Source of the DNA: Amycolatopsis jejuensis
Lineage (GTDB): Bacteria > Actinomycetota > Actinomycetes > Mycobacteriales > Pseudonocardiaceae
Direction of reading: 5' to 3'
Length of the DNA: 64,000 nucleotides
Assembly: GCF_000717335.1 (NCBI RefSeq)
Contig: NZ_JNYZ01000001.1
Coordinates: 288,070 to 352,069, forward strand
Below, one piece after another: positions 35,520 through 44,447 of this stretch. The notes below the pieces were generated by a model. That model ran no database searches, was not told where the DNA came from, and saw only the letters and a list, made by a program, of their open reading frames with translations. The stretch's first letter is position 1; each line of letters starts with the position of its first letter. Both the position numbers and the translations under genes were made by a program.

Positions 35520-37457
35520 GTGAACGATCTGCGGGATGCGCCCGCGGTGTCCCCGAAGCTGTCGACCCGCGGCGCGGTGCGCCTGGCGATCGTGGTCGGG
35601 GCCCTCGGCGTGGTGTTCGGGGACATCGGGACGAGTCCGATCTACACGTTGTCGACGGTCTTCAACCCTCGTGACCCGCATCCGGTCCCGGTCAGCGTCG
35701 ACAACGTGTACGGGGTGGTCTCGCTCATCTTCTGGTCCGTGATGATCATCGTCACGGTCACGTACGTACTGCTCGCGATGCGCGCCGACAACGACGGCGA
35801 GGGCGGCATCATGGCCCTGATCACCTTGCTGCGGCGGCGGACCGCGCGGCGTGGCAGGCGCGCGGCCCTCGTCCTGGCCGGGCTCGGCATCTTCGGTGCC
35901 GCATTGTTCTTCGGCGACAGCATGATCACCCCGGCGATCTCGGTGTTGTCCGCCGTCGAGGGGCTCAAGGTCGTCGACGAGTCCTTCGAGAGTCTCGTCG
36001 TGCCGATCACCGCGGTGATCATCGTCGTGCTGTTCCTCGTGCAACGCCGTGGCACAGCCGCGGTCGGCCGGGTGTTCGGCCCGGTCATGATCGCCTGGTT
36101 CACCGCCATCGGCGTCCTCGGCGTGACCGGGATCGCCGGTCATCCGGAGATCCTCAAGGCACTGTCGCCGACGTATGCGCTCGGCTTTCTCGCCGGCCAC
36201 TTCGACATCGCGTTCTTCGCTCTCGCCGCGATCGTCCTCTCCGTCACCGGCGCGGAGGCCCTGTATGCCGACATGGGGCACTTCGGCCGCCGGGCGATCA
36301 CCCGCGGCTGGCTGTGCCTGGTGTTCCCCGCCTGCACCCTGAGCTACTTCGGGCAGGGCGCACTGATCCTCGACGACCCGGCCAACGTCAGCGCCCCGTT
36401 CTTCCTGCTCGTGCCGGAATGGGGCCGGATCCCGATGGTCGTGCTGGCCACCGCCGCGACCGTGATCGCCGCGCAGGCGGTGATCACCGGCGCGTTCTCG
36501 GTCGCCTACCAAGCCGCTCAACTCGGCTACCTGCCCCGGCTGCGGATCACGCACACGTCCGAGTCGACCATGGGGCAGATCTACGTCCCCTGGGTCAACT
36601 GGCTCCTCATGGTTTCCGTGCTCACCCTGGTCTTCGCGTTCCGCACCTCGGCGGCGCTGGCGTTCGCGTTCGGCATGGCGGTGACCGGCACCATCACCAT
36701 CACGACCCTGCTCTTCTTCTACGTCGCCCGCATCAAATGGGGCACCTCGCGATGGATACTCGGCACCGGTGCGACCATCCTGCTGACCGTGGACGCACTG
36801 TTCCTCGCGGCCAACCTGACCAAGCTGGCCCACGGCGCCTGGCTGCCGCTGCTGATCGGGCTCACCGCTTTCACCGTCATGATCACCTGGCAACGCGGCC
36901 GGGCGATCGTCACCGCCGACCGCGAGCGACGCGAGGGCTCACTGCACGAGTTCATCGGCGGGCTCCGCAACGGCACGGCGCCCGCGCAAGTCCCCGGAAC
37001 GGCCGTGTTCCTCAACCGGGGCAAGCAGACCGCGCCGCTGGCCATGCGCGCGAACGTCGAGCACAATCGCGTGCGGCACGAGCACGTCGTCATCGTGTCG
37101 GTGGAAACCCAGCCGGTGCCCCGGGTCCCCGACGGCGACCGCGTCGTGATCGACGAACTCGGCTACCCCGATGACGGCATCACCCACGTCACCGCGAAGT
37201 TCGGCTACGTGGAAAAACCCGACGTACCGGGAGCGCTGGCGATGCTCGACCCAGCCGCCACCGAGGGCCGCCTCGACCTCGACGAGGCGACCTACTTCCT
37301 GTCGAAAATCGAACTGCAGGCAGGCGACGAGCCGACCATGGCGGCCTGGCGCAAACACCTGTTCATCGCCACCGCCGGGATCGCGGCCGACGCCGCGGAC
37401 AGCTTCAACCTCCCTCGCGACCGCACCATCATCATGGGCTCCCACATCGAGGTCTGA
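35520..37457 (+). CDS. kup: Kup-type potassium uptake protein
   Basis: A 645-residue K+/H+ symporter of the KUP/HAK/KT family. The N-terminal signature GALGVVFGDIGTSPIYTLST is a near-perfect Kup motif. About twelve transmembrane segments follow (ILFDG-like LFFGDSMITPAISVLSAVEG included), then a cytoplasmic C-terminal region from about residue 470. The GTG at 35520 is preferred, since GGAGG lies six bases upstream. It imports potassium with protons and is typically constitutive. It has no functional link with the catabolic genes on either side. A strong stem-loop follows the stop codon. Confidence 0.93.
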   Translation: MNDLRDAPAVSPKLSTRGAVRLAIVVGALGVVFGDIGTSPIYTLSTVFNPRDPHPVPVSVDNVYGVVSLIFWSVMIIVTVTYVLLAMRADNDGEGGIMALITLLRRRTARRGRRAALVLAGLGIFGAALFFGDSMITPAISVLSAVEGLKVVDESFESLVVPITAVIIVVLFLVQRRGTAAVGRVFGPVMIAWFTAIGVLGVTGIAGHPEILKALSPTYALGFLAGHFDIAFFALAAIVLSVTGAEALYADMGHFGRRAITRGWLCLVFPACTLSYFGQGALILDDPANVSAPFFLLVPEWGRIPMVVLATAATVIAAQAVITGAFSVAYQAAQLGYLPRLRITHTSESTMGQIYVPWVNWLLMVSVLTLVFAFRTSAALAFAFGMAVTGTITITTLLFFYVARIKWGTSRWILGTGATILLTVDALFLAANLTKLAHGAWLPLLIGLTAFTVMITWQRGRAIVTADRERREGSLHEFIGGLRNGTAPAQVPGTAVFLNRGKQTAPLAMRANVEHNRVRHEHVVIVSVETQPVPRVPDGDRVVIDELGYPDDGITHVTAKFGYVEKPDVPGALAMLDPAATEGRLDLDEATYFLSKIELQAGDEPTMAAWRKHLFIATAGIAADAADSFNLPRDRTIIMGSHIEV

Positions 37458-37470
37458 GCACTATCGAGCT

Positions 37471-37500
37471 CGACGAGGCACACCGGCGAGCCTTGTCGAT
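37471..37500 (+). terminator. stem-loop after kup
   Basis: TCGACGAGGC and GCCTTGTCGA form a 10-bp stem with one G:U pair around a 10-base loop, 14 bases after the kup stop codon. Confidence 0.6.
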
Positions 37501-37688
37501 CACTGGAACGCGGGACTCGACTGCATCGCCACTCCCCTGCCGAACGGCAATGACCACCTCAGGCGAGCCGGCGGCGGAGTCGACGAGGACGGCTGGAACA
37601 AACTGGTTCAAAGATGCGGTGAGTGACGGGGGCCTGCTTTTGCGCGCTCCACTGTCGACCGTCAGCGCGACTGCGTTAGCTCGCAACG

Positions 37689-37979
37689 GTGGTCACGGAA
37701 CGGCGCGCCTGCTCCGGCGGTATCTCGCTGCGCTTGCCGTCTCCGATGGGCGAGTTGCAGGACGACCGTCTCCGCCCGCATGGCGTCCGGGTCCTGCTCA
37801 AGCGCGACGACCTCGCGGAGGCACGTGCACGGGGCCACGACCGGCTGTTGACCTTCGACGACCGCCATGGGATCGCGCTCGACTGGGTATACGAAGCGAA
37901 AATGATGTACGGCCTCTTCGCCCGAATCGCCGCCGGGACCTTCGCGCCAGGTAGCACGATTGTGGCGGTGCTGTGTTAG
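37689..37979 (+). pseudogene. D-cysteine desulfhydrase / ACC-deaminase remnant, core deleted
   Basis: The 96 residues join two ends of a PLP enzyme of the ACC-deaminase/D-cysteine desulfhydrase family. The N-terminal end reads RLPSPMGELQDDRLRPHGV, then LLKRDDL, the usual start of the catalytic domain. The C-terminal end reads GIALDWVYEAKMMYGLFARI, then GTFAPGSTIVAVLC. The roughly 200 residues between, including the PLP Lys and the glycine-rich phosphate loop, are missing, although the frame is kept. It cannot be active. It adjoins an XRE-type remnant on the other strand, so this 1-kb zone seems to have suffered several deletions. Confidence 0.75.
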
Positions 37980-38400
37980 CTAGGCCTTCTCGCACCACGT
38001 CGGCCGCCACTCGCTCGAATTGATCGTGAAATCGCGGCCGAAACCGAACCACCTGCCCGACGTCCGGCGACCGGCGATCAGGCGGTGATCATGGTGTCGC
38101 ACAACAACATAGTGCCCACCGGTGAAGCTCTTGCCTCGGCCCGTACTGGGGTACACATAGCGGCTGCGCCAGATCCCCGACAGATCACCGTTCCCCGCGC
38201 CCGTGCGTCCGTGCGCCCAGGTCGTTGCCATCCTGGCCAGCTCGTGCACATCGGCTACGTCCGCCAGGAGATCCGCGACCCGGCACTCATAGAGCTCGGC
38301 AAGCCGACCGAGAGGCGGGGCGTGCCCCGTCGCGGCGGGCCGCAGTTCCCAGTACGAAAGCGGCAGCACCGTGCCGAGCGGCGAGCAGAGTGCGGGCACC
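37980..38400 (-). pseudogene. XRE-family regulator remnant
   Basis: The reverse strand holds the C-terminal part of an actinobacterial HTH protein: VADLLADVADVHELARMATTW, then DLSGIWRSRYVYPSTGRGKSF, then GRWFGFGRDFTINSSEWRPTW, ending at the stop at 37980. In related proteins a segment of about 80 residues separates the middle block from GRWxGFGRDF; here the two are only some 20 residues apart. The helix-turn-helix at the N-terminus is not intact. A 45-base block at the C-terminus (37989-38033) recurs at 63314-63358 with two differences. Confidence 0.6.
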
Positions 38401-38452
38401 TCGACCCTGCACCCACTGGCACGACAGCGCATTGCCGATTTCCGTCGAAAAT

Positions 38453-38470
38453 TTGCGCAAAATCATTCAA
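38453..38470. promoter_or_regulatory. candidate LacI operator upstream of the GH87 gene
   Basis: TTGCGCAAAATCATTCAA ends four bases before the -35 box of the GH87 promoter. It shares 12 of 18 positions with the element 42063-42080, which lies at the same distance from the -35 box of the binding-protein gene. It includes the palindrome TTTGCGCAAA (38452-38461). Confidence 0.5.
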
Positions 38471-38473
38471 CAC

Positions 38474-38503
38474 TTGTGAACTCTTGTCCGAAATCGGTAT
38501 GAT
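38474..38503 (+). promoter_or_regulatory. promoter of the GH87 gene
   Basis: TTGTGA (38474-38479) and TATGAT (38498-38503) are separated by 18 bases. Transcription would begin near 38510, giving a leader of about 75 bases before the ATG at 38587. Confidence 0.55.
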
Positions 38504-38586
38504 CACCGTCGCACGCTCTCACCGCCGCCGTCCGCGCACCCCGGTCCGGCGGATCCTGCCGTTCTCCAGAAATGTGAGTGTGATCG

Positions 38587-40788
38587 ATGATGTCTTCCCT
38601 TCCCCACCGGCTTCGCGGTCCGGTTCTGCTGTCCGCGGCCATCCTCGTGTCGTCCGGGCTGGCCGTGGCCGCCGCCGGGACCGCCGCGGCCGCGGCCTGT
38701 CCGGCCACCGGGTCCGGCGGCGCCACTACGGCGTTCCGCACCGTCGAGGCCGAATGCTCCACCACTACAGGCACTGCCCTGGGACCCGACTACACACAGG
38801 GCACTGTCGCTTCCGAGGCATCGGGACGGCAGGCCGTCCAGCTCGGACAGGGGCAGTACGTCGAATTCACCCTGCCCGCGGCAGCGAATTCGATCAATGT
38901 GCACTTCAATCTTCCCCGTGGCAGTTCGGGCCGGATGTCGGTGTATGTCGACGGAACCAAACTGGCGAACGGCCTACCCGTGACGTCTCAGTACACCTAC
39001 ACCGACACGCCGTGGATCACCGGTTCCACCACTCACCATTTCTTCGATGACGCCCGGCTGTTGTTCGGCATGGACGCCGCCCCGGGAGCGAAAGTGCGGG
39101 TCGGGCTCGACCCGGGTGATGTCGGGCAGGCGACCATCGATCTCGCCGATTTCGAACAGGTGGCGCCCGCCGCCACGCAGCCGGCGGGTTCGATCTCGGT
39201 CACCGACTACGGCGCCACCCCAGGCGATGCGACGGACGATTCGGCGGCGTTCGGCAAGGCGCTGGCGGCCGGGCAGGCGCAGAACAAGACAGTGTGGATA
39301 CCGCCGGGCCGGTTCGAGATCGGCACCGCCCTGCACATCGACAAGACCACGCTCCGCGGCGCGGGGCCGTGGTATTCGGTGCTGCACGGCAACAACGTGT
39401 TCAACAACGGCAACGCGTCCGGAAACATCACGCTCGCCGACTTCGCCGTGTTCGGCTCGGTTTCCCAGCGCAACGACGGCAGCCCGGACAATGCGTTCCA
39501 CGGCGTGCTGGGCACCGGTTCCACGGTGTCCGGGCTGTGGATCCAGAACACCAAATGCGGACTGTGGCTGATGAACGGTGCCTCCTCGAACCTGACGATC
39601 GAGAACAACCGCATCCTCGACACCCAGGCAGACGGCGTGAACTTCGACGGCGCTGTCACGAATTCCCAGCTGCGCAACAACTACTTGCGCAACAACGGCG
39701 ACGACGCGCTGGCATTGTGGTCCAACGGGCAGGCCGATGCGAACAACACCATCGCGAACAACACCGTCGTACAGCCGAACCTCGCCAACGGAATCGCGCT
39801 GTACGGCGGCGCGGACAACACGGTGACCGGCAATCTGGTCCAGGACACCAACGCGCTCGGCGGCGGCTACGCGGTGGGGAACCGCTTCAACTCGGTTCCG
39901 CTGTCCGGCACTGTCACGCTGACCGGCAACACCGCAGTGCGGGCGGGCGCACTGGATCCGAACTGGAAGTTCGGGGTCGGCGCGCTGTGGTTCGACGCCC
40001 GGGATCAGGCGATCAGCGGCGTCACGATCAAGGTGAGTGACTTCACCGCGATCGACAGCCCCTACGAGGCCATTCAGTTCATCGACGGCAACGGCGCAGG
40101 CAAGCCGATCGGCGGAGTCACCATCGACGGCGTCTCGGTGCGCGGTACCGGTACGTTCGTCGCCCAGGCGCAAACACAGGGGACGGTGTCGATCAGCAAC
40201 CTCACTGCGTCCGGGGTCGGGGTGACCGGGACCTACAACTGCCCGTACCCGACGTCGATCCCGAAGATGACGTTCACCGGTTCCGGCAACAGCGGCTGGA
40301 CCGGGACCTGGGCCGACTGCTCCTCGTGGCCCGCCCCCCGCTCCGGACCGCCGCAGCCACCGCAGCCCGGGACGAACATCGCGCGCGGCAAGGCCATCGC
40401 GGCGACCGGTTCGCAAGGTGGGTTCCCCCCGGCGAACGCGGTCGACGGCGACCCCGGTACCTATTGGGAGAGCACGAACAACGCGTTCCCGCAGTCCCTG
40501 ACCGTCGACCTCGGCGACCCGTCCGCGGTGAACAAGGTGACGATCAAACTCCCGGGTTCCCCGGCGTGGACCGGCCGCACCCAGACGCTCGAGGTGGCGG
40601 GCAGCACCGACGGCAGCACGTGGACGACCCTCGTGCCGTCGCGCGGATGGAAGTTCGACCCGGCCTCCGGCAACACCGCGTCGGCCAGCTTCGGGACGAC
40701 GGCGGCCCGTTACGTGCGCCTGACCGTCACCGCCAACACCGGCTGGCCTGCCGGGCAGGTCGGCGAACTGGAGGTCGCCGCGGCATGA
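38587..40788 (+). CDS. secreted alpha-1,3-glucanase (GH87), CBM35-like plus discoidin domain
   Basis: A 733-residue extracellular enzyme. Residues 1-36 form a signal peptide ending AGTAAAA. Residues about 45-195 form a CBM6/35-like beta-sandwich. Residues about 200-590 are a right-handed beta-helix with repeated Asn/Gly turns. It holds DGVNFDG (D349) and NNGDDALALWS (D372, D373); the spacing of 23 residues and the paired Asp match the catalytic Asp triad of GH87 alpha-1,3-glucanases. A Pro-rich linker leads to a C-terminal F5/8-type discoidin domain (about 595-733) for sugar binding. It should cut fungal cell-wall or bacterial mutan-type alpha-1,3-glucan. An ATG two codons long (38587/38590) with a poor ribosome site makes the start slightly uncertain. 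Confidence 0.85.
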   Translation: MMSSLPHRLRGPVLLSAAILVSSGLAVAAAGTAAAAACPATGSGGATTAFRTVEAECSTTTGTALGPDYTQGTVASEASGRQAVQLGQGQYVEFTLPAAANSINVHFNLPRGSSGRMSVYVDGTKLANGLPVTSQYTYTDTPWITGSTTHHFFDDARLLFGMDAAPGAKVRVGLDPGDVGQATIDLADFEQVAPAATQPAGSISVTDYGATPGDATDDSAAFGKALAAGQAQNKTVWIPPGRFEIGTALHIDKTTLRGAGPWYSVLHGNNVFNNGNASGNITLADFAVFGSVSQRNDGSPDNAFHGVLGTGSTVSGLWIQNTKCGLWLMNGASSNLTIENNRILDTQADGVNFDGAVTNSQLRNNYLRNNGDDALALWSNGQADANNTIANNTVVQPNLANGIALYGGADNTVTGNLVQDTNALGGGYAVGNRFNSVPLSGTVTLTGNTAVRAGALDPNWKFGVGALWFDARDQAISGVTIKVSDFTAIDSPYEAIQFIDGNGAGKPIGGVTIDGVSVRGTGTFVAQAQTQGTVSISNLTASGVGVTGTYNCPYPTSIPKMTFTGSGNSGWTGTWADCSSWPAPRSGPPQPPQPGTNIARGKAIAATGSQGGFPPANAVDGDPGTYWESTNNAFPQSLTVDLGDPSAVNKVTIKLPGSPAWTGRTQTLEVAGSTDGSTWTTLVPSRGWKFDPASGNTASASFGTTAARYVRLTVTANTGWPAGQVGELEVAAA

Positions 40789-40789
40789 C

Positions 40790-40828
40790 CCGGGTGGCCC
40801 GGCCCGTGTCCCGGAGCGGGCCACCCGG
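40790..40828. terminator. strong stem-loop after the GH87 gene
   Basis: CCGGGTGGCCCG and CGGGCCACCCGG form a perfect 12-bp stem around a 15-base loop, directly after the GH87 stop codon. It separates GH87 transcription from the LacI gene. Confidence 0.6.
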
Positions 40829-40990
40829 CTCCACCTCGTTCGCTGCCATCGAAGCCATGCACTGGGACCACCTGTTTCGCCCGGGGCCGGTGCGGCGACC
40901 GGCACCAGGTGCGTCGTTGCTGCGAGCCGATTCCCTGACCTGTCCGCCCCTGATCAGCTTTTTGCAGCGGCTTACCGTAAAATTTCGGCC

Positions 40991-42007
40991 ATGACGCGTC
41001 GACTTGCCGAAGTAGCCCGCCAGGTGGGGGTCAGCGAAGCCACAGTCAGCCGGGTGCTCAACGGCCGTCCCGGGGTGTCGGCAGGCACTCGCACCGCGGT
41101 ACTGACCGCGCTGGACGTGATGGGCTACGAGCGGCCGACCCAGCTGCGCGGCGACCGGGCCCGGCTGGTCGGGCTCGTGCTGCCCGAGCTGCAGAACCCG
41201 ATTTTCCCCGCACTGGCCGAGGTCATGGGCAACGCACTGGCGCAGCAGGGGTTCACCCCGGTGCTGTGCACGCGCACCGCGGGCGGGGTGTCCGAGGCGG
41301 AATACGTGGAGCTGTTGCTGCAGCAGCAGGTGTCCGGCGTCGTCTTCGCCGGTGGACTGTTCGCGCAGGCGGACGCGGTGCACACCCATTACCACCACCT
41401 CGTGGAGCGGAAGCTGCCGACGGTGCTGATCAACGCCGCCGTCGACCACCTGGGCCTGCCGCAGGTGTCGTGTGACGACGCAGTGGCGGTCGAGCAGGCG
41501 GTCGGACATCTCGTTTCGCTCGGGCACGAACGGATCGGGCTGGTACTCGGGCCGTCCGACCACGTTCCGTCGCGGCGGAAACTGGCGGCGTTCCAGTCGT
41601 ACGCGGCGAAGCTGGGGCTGCCGGTGCGCGACGAACTGGTGGAACACGGCATGTTCTCCATCGAGGGCGGCCACGCGGCCGCGGCTCGGCTGTACCCGAG
41701 AGGCGCGACGGCGGTGCTGTGCGCGAGCGACTTACTGGCCCTCGGCGCGATCCGGGCGGCACGCCGGCAGGGCCTCGCAGTTCCGGGCGACATCTCGGTG
41801 GTCGGCTACGACGATTCCGCACTCATGAACTGCACCGAACCGCCGCTGACGACCACCCGCCAGCCCATCGAGGCGATGGGCCGTGCCGTGGTGGAGCTCC
41901 TGGTGAAACGCATCAACGGGGGCGAGGTGGCTGCGGAGGAGCTGCTGTTCGCGCCGGAACTGGTCGTCCGCGGGTCGACCGCGCGGCGGGCGCCCTCGAC
42001 AAGCTGA
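40991..42007 (+). CDS. LacI-family transcriptional regulator
   Basis: A 338-residue LacI/GalR protein. The N-terminal HTH is RRLAEVARQVGVSEATVSRVL, followed by the hinge helix region NGRPGVSAGTR. The effector domain includes LVGLVLPELQNPIFPALAEV, GHLVSLGHERIGLVLG and the C-terminal ISVVGYDDSALMN. A -10-like TAAAAT lies at 40978-40983, only eight bases before the ATG, with no ribosome binding site, so the message is probably leaderless. It should repress the GH87 and transport genes until an inducing oligosaccharide binds. Its likely operators are the elements at 38453 and 42063. Confidence 0.9.
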   Translation: MTRRLAEVARQVGVSEATVSRVLNGRPGVSAGTRTAVLTALDVMGYERPTQLRGDRARLVGLVLPELQNPIFPALAEVMGNALAQQGFTPVLCTRTAGGVSEAEYVELLLQQQVSGVVFAGGLFAQADAVHTHYHHLVERKLPTVLINAAVDHLGLPQVSCDDAVAVEQAVGHLVSLGHERIGLVLGPSDHVPSRRKLAAFQSYAAKLGLPVRDELVEHGMFSIEGGHAAAARLYPRGATAVLCASDLLALGAIRAARRQGLAVPGDISVVGYDDSALMNCTEPPLTTTRQPIEAMGRAVVELLVKRINGGEVAAEELLFAPELVVRGSTARRAPSTS

Positions 42008-42062
42008 ACCTCCAGGAGCCCCGCGGCGAAAACAGCCGGGCGGCCAGGGAAGCATCCGAAAG

Positions 42063-42080
42063 TTGCATAATCACGTTCAA
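42063..42080. promoter_or_regulatory. candidate LacI operator upstream of the transporter operon
   Basis: TTGCATAATCACGTTCAA ends four bases before the -35 box of the binding-protein promoter. It matches the GH87 upstream element at 12 of 18 positions, keeping TTGC, AA and TTCAA. Confidence 0.5.
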
Positions 42081-42083
42081 ATC

Positions 42084-42112
42084 TTGCAGTGGTTCGTCTC
42101 ACACTTTAGAGT
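42084..42112 (+). promoter_or_regulatory. promoter of the glucan transporter operon
   Basis: TTGCAG (42084-42089) and TAGAGT (42107-42112) are separated by 17 bases. It lies about 50 bases before the ATG of the binding-protein gene. Confidence 0.5.
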
Positions 42113-42160
42113 GACTGCCGTCGCCCCGTAAGCCCCCGCGATCGCGAGGAGAGGCTTGAG

Positions 42161-43510
42161 ATGAGCAACCACTGGTCCAGAACCATGCTTGCCCTGACTG
42201 TCCTGGGCGGGCTCGTCGCCTGCGGGAGCCCCGGCGTCGATCAGGCCGGTGGCAAAGTCCAGATCACCGTCACCGGGCAACCGCCCCTCACCCAGCAGTT
42301 CGAGCGCGCGGTATTCGACCGGGACGTCGCCGAGTTCGAGAAAGCCCATCCGGACATCGACATCGTGCCGCACGAAGGGTTCATGGACCCGAAGACCTTT
42401 TCCGCGAAGCTCGCCGGCGGGCAGCTCGAGGACGTCTACTACGTGTACTTCACCGACCCCGCCCAGCTCATCGCCCGGCACCAGGCAGCCGACCTGACCA
42501 CGGCAGCCGGGAACCTGCCCGCCGTCAAGGACATCCGGCCGGAACTCCTCGACACCTTCCGCGACGCCGCGGGCCGGCTCTACGGCCTGCCCACCGCCAA
42601 CTACACGATGGGTCTCGTCTACAACCGCAAGCTCTTCCGGCAAGCCGGCCTCGACCCCGACCGGCCGCCCACGACCTGGGACGAGGTCCGCTCGGCCGCC
42701 AGGAGGATCGCCGCGCTGGGCAACGGCATCACCGGGTACGCCGACTACAGCAAGAACAACCAGGGCGGCTGGCACCTCACCGCCTGGCTCTACTCGATGG
42801 GCGGCGATGTCGCCCGCCAGGACAACGGCAAGTGGCGTGCCGATTTCGACAACGACAAAGGCCGGGCTGCGCTGAACCGGCTGCACGCCATGCGCTGGGA
42901 CGACAATTCCATGGGCAGCAAGCAACTGCTGCAGGACGTCGACGTGCAGCGCATGATGGGCGCCGGGCAGCTCGGCATGTACCTGGCGGCGCCGGACAAT
43001 GTTCCGGTACTCGTCAAGCAGTTCAACGGGAAGTACGAGGACTACGGAATCGCCGGCATGCCCGGCGGACGGGGCACCCTGCTCGGGGGTGAGGGCTACA
43101 TGGTCAACCCGAAGGCGTCGCCGGCGAAGATCAAGGCCGGGCTCACCTGGATCCAGTGGAAGTACCTCAACCCGGATCGCTTCGAGCAGCACGTCAAACA
43201 GTACGCCGAGGGCAACCAGCCGGTCGGTCTGCCTGCCGAGCCGACGCCCGACATCTGGCAGGGTGCGGTACGCGACCGGCAGCTGGCGGTGAAGAAGAAG
43301 TACGCCAACGTACCCGCCGAGAACTACCAGTCCTATGTGGACACTGCGAACCGGATCAAAGGCAGCGTCGAACCCCCCGCCGCGCAACAGGTCTACGCTG
43401 CACTCGACAGCGTGATGCAGGCGGTGCTCACCGATCGCGAGGCGAACATCGATCAGCTGCTTTCTTCGGCCAGCGCAAAGGTCGACGGTGTCCTCGCGCA
43501 GGTCAAGTAG
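42161..43510 (+). CDS. ABC sugar-binding lipoprotein
   Basis: A 449-residue family-1 solute-binding protein. The signal peptide ends LGGLVACGS, a good lipobox. The mature part includes EFEKAHPDIDIVPHEGF, GLPTANYTMGLVYNRKLF and LDPDRPPTTWDEVRSAA, which are typical of oligosaccharide-binding proteins. The ATG at 42161 has GGAGAGG eight bases upstream. It begins an operon with two permeases and a GH13 enzyme. It should bind the oligosaccharides, probably nigero-oligosaccharides, produced outside by the GH87 enzyme. The sugar is inferred from the neighbourhood, not from the binding site. Confidence 0.88.
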   Translation: MSNHWSRTMLALTVLGGLVACGSPGVDQAGGKVQITVTGQPPLTQQFERAVFDRDVAEFEKAHPDIDIVPHEGFMDPKTFSAKLAGGQLEDVYYVYFTDPAQLIARHQAADLTTAAGNLPAVKDIRPELLDTFRDAAGRLYGLPTANYTMGLVYNRKLFRQAGLDPDRPPTTWDEVRSAARRIAALGNGITGYADYSKNNQGGWHLTAWLYSMGGDVARQDNGKWRADFDNDKGRAALNRLHAMRWDDNSMGSKQLLQDVDVQRMMGAGQLGMYLAAPDNVPVLVKQFNGKYEDYGIAGMPGGRGTLLGGEGYMVNPKASPAKIKAGLTWIQWKYLNPDRFEQHVKQYAEGNQPVGLPAEPTPDIWQGAVRDRQLAVKKKYANVPAENYQSYVDTANRIKGSVEPPAAQQVYAALDSVMQAVLTDREANIDQLLSSASAKVDGVLAQVK

Positions 43511-43511
43511 C

Positions 43512-44447
43512 GTGCTCGACTGGCCGGCAGCGTCCGCGAAAGCCAGTCGAAGCACCGCAGCGCGGGAGCGTTCGCGGCTCCGGCGGACGGTCCGGGAGAA
43601 CGTGACGGCGTACGGACTGCTGTCCGCGGCGCTCGTGGTGTTCGCGTTGTTCTCCTGGTACCCGATCGTCCGCGGAGTAGTGCTGAGCTTCCAGCAAGTC
43701 GACTTCGTGAACCCGCCGTCGTGGGTGGGTTTCGCCAACTTCAGCCGGTTGCTGGCGGACCCGCTGTTCGGCGTCGCGTGGCGCAACACCCTCCTGTTCA
43801 CCGGGTTCGCGCTGGTCTTCGGCTTCGCCGTACCGTTCTTCACCGCGGTACTGCTCAACGAGATCAGGCACGCGCGAGCCTTCTTCCGCCTCGCCGTCTA
43901 CCTGCCGGTGATGTTGCCGCCGGTGGTCACCGCGTTGATGTGGAAGTGGTTCTACGACCCGGGTCCCGGCCTGTTCAACTCCGCGCTCGGCGTCGCCGGC
44001 CTCCCCGGCCTGCCGTGGCTCGACTCCAGCACGACCTCCATGCTGTCGCTGGTCCTCGTGTCCACCTGGGCCAACATGGGCAGCACCACGCTGATCTACC
44101 TCGCCGCGCTGCAGACCATCCCGGGAGAACTGTACGAGGCGGCGGAACTCGACGGCGCCGGATTGTGGCGGCGGCTGCGCCACGTGACCCTTCCGCACAC
44201 GCGGTTCGTGTTGCTCGTCCTCCTGCTGTTGCAGATCGTGGCGACGATGCAGGTCTTCACCGAACCGTACGTCATGACCGGTGGCGGGCCCGACGACTCG
44301 ACGGTGACTGTGCTCCTCCTGCTGTACCGCTATGCCTTCGTCTACAACGACTTCGGCTCGGCCAGTGCCATGAGCCTGCTGCTGTTCGCGGCTCTCGGAG
44401 TCTTCTCGGTGATGTACGTGCGGCTGACGAATCGGGGGGACGCGTGA
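43512..44447 (+). CDS. ABC sugar permease, MalF type
   Basis: A 311-residue permease. The GTG at 43512 directly follows the binding-protein stop. After a basic N-terminal tail come six hydrophobic segments, the first being AYGLLSAALVVFALFSWYP. The coupling loop for the ATPase reads GELYEAAELDGAGLWRRLRH. It overlaps the next permease by four bases (GTGA). No ATPase gene is present in this operon, so it must share an MsiK/UgpC-type ATPase from another locus. Confidence 0.87.
   Translation: MLDWPAASAKASRSTAARERSRLRRTVRENVTAYGLLSAALVVFALFSWYPIVRGVVLSFQQVDFVNPPSWVGFANFSRLLADPLFGVAWRNTLLFTGFALVFGFAVPFFTAVLLNEIRHARAFFRLAVYLPVMLPPVVTALMWKWFYDPGPGLFNSALGVAGLPGLPWLDSSTTSMLSLVLVSTWANMGSTTLIYLAALQTIPGELYEAAELDGAGLWRRLRHVTLPHTRFVLLVLLLLQIVATMQVFTEPYVMTGGGPDDSTVTVLLLLYRYAFVYNDFGSASAMSLLLFAALGVFSVMYVRLTNRGDA

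Noticed and set aside
34923..36893. 656-codon minus-strand open frame over kup
   Set aside because: It is rich in Asp/Gly/His/Arg repeats and mirrors the Kup coding frame; no protein family is visible.
38587..40788. Pectate lyase or polygalacturonase instead of GH87
   Set aside because: All are beta-helix proteins, but the paired Asp with a third Asp 23 residues earlier and the CBM35-like front fit GH87 better, and the alpha-glucosidase neighbour agrees.
40955..40983. Third LacI-type operator before the LacI gene
   Set aside because: TTTGCAGCGGCTTACCGTAAAA shares TTGCA with the two proposed sites, but lacks the TTCAA end and the fixed distance to a -35 box.
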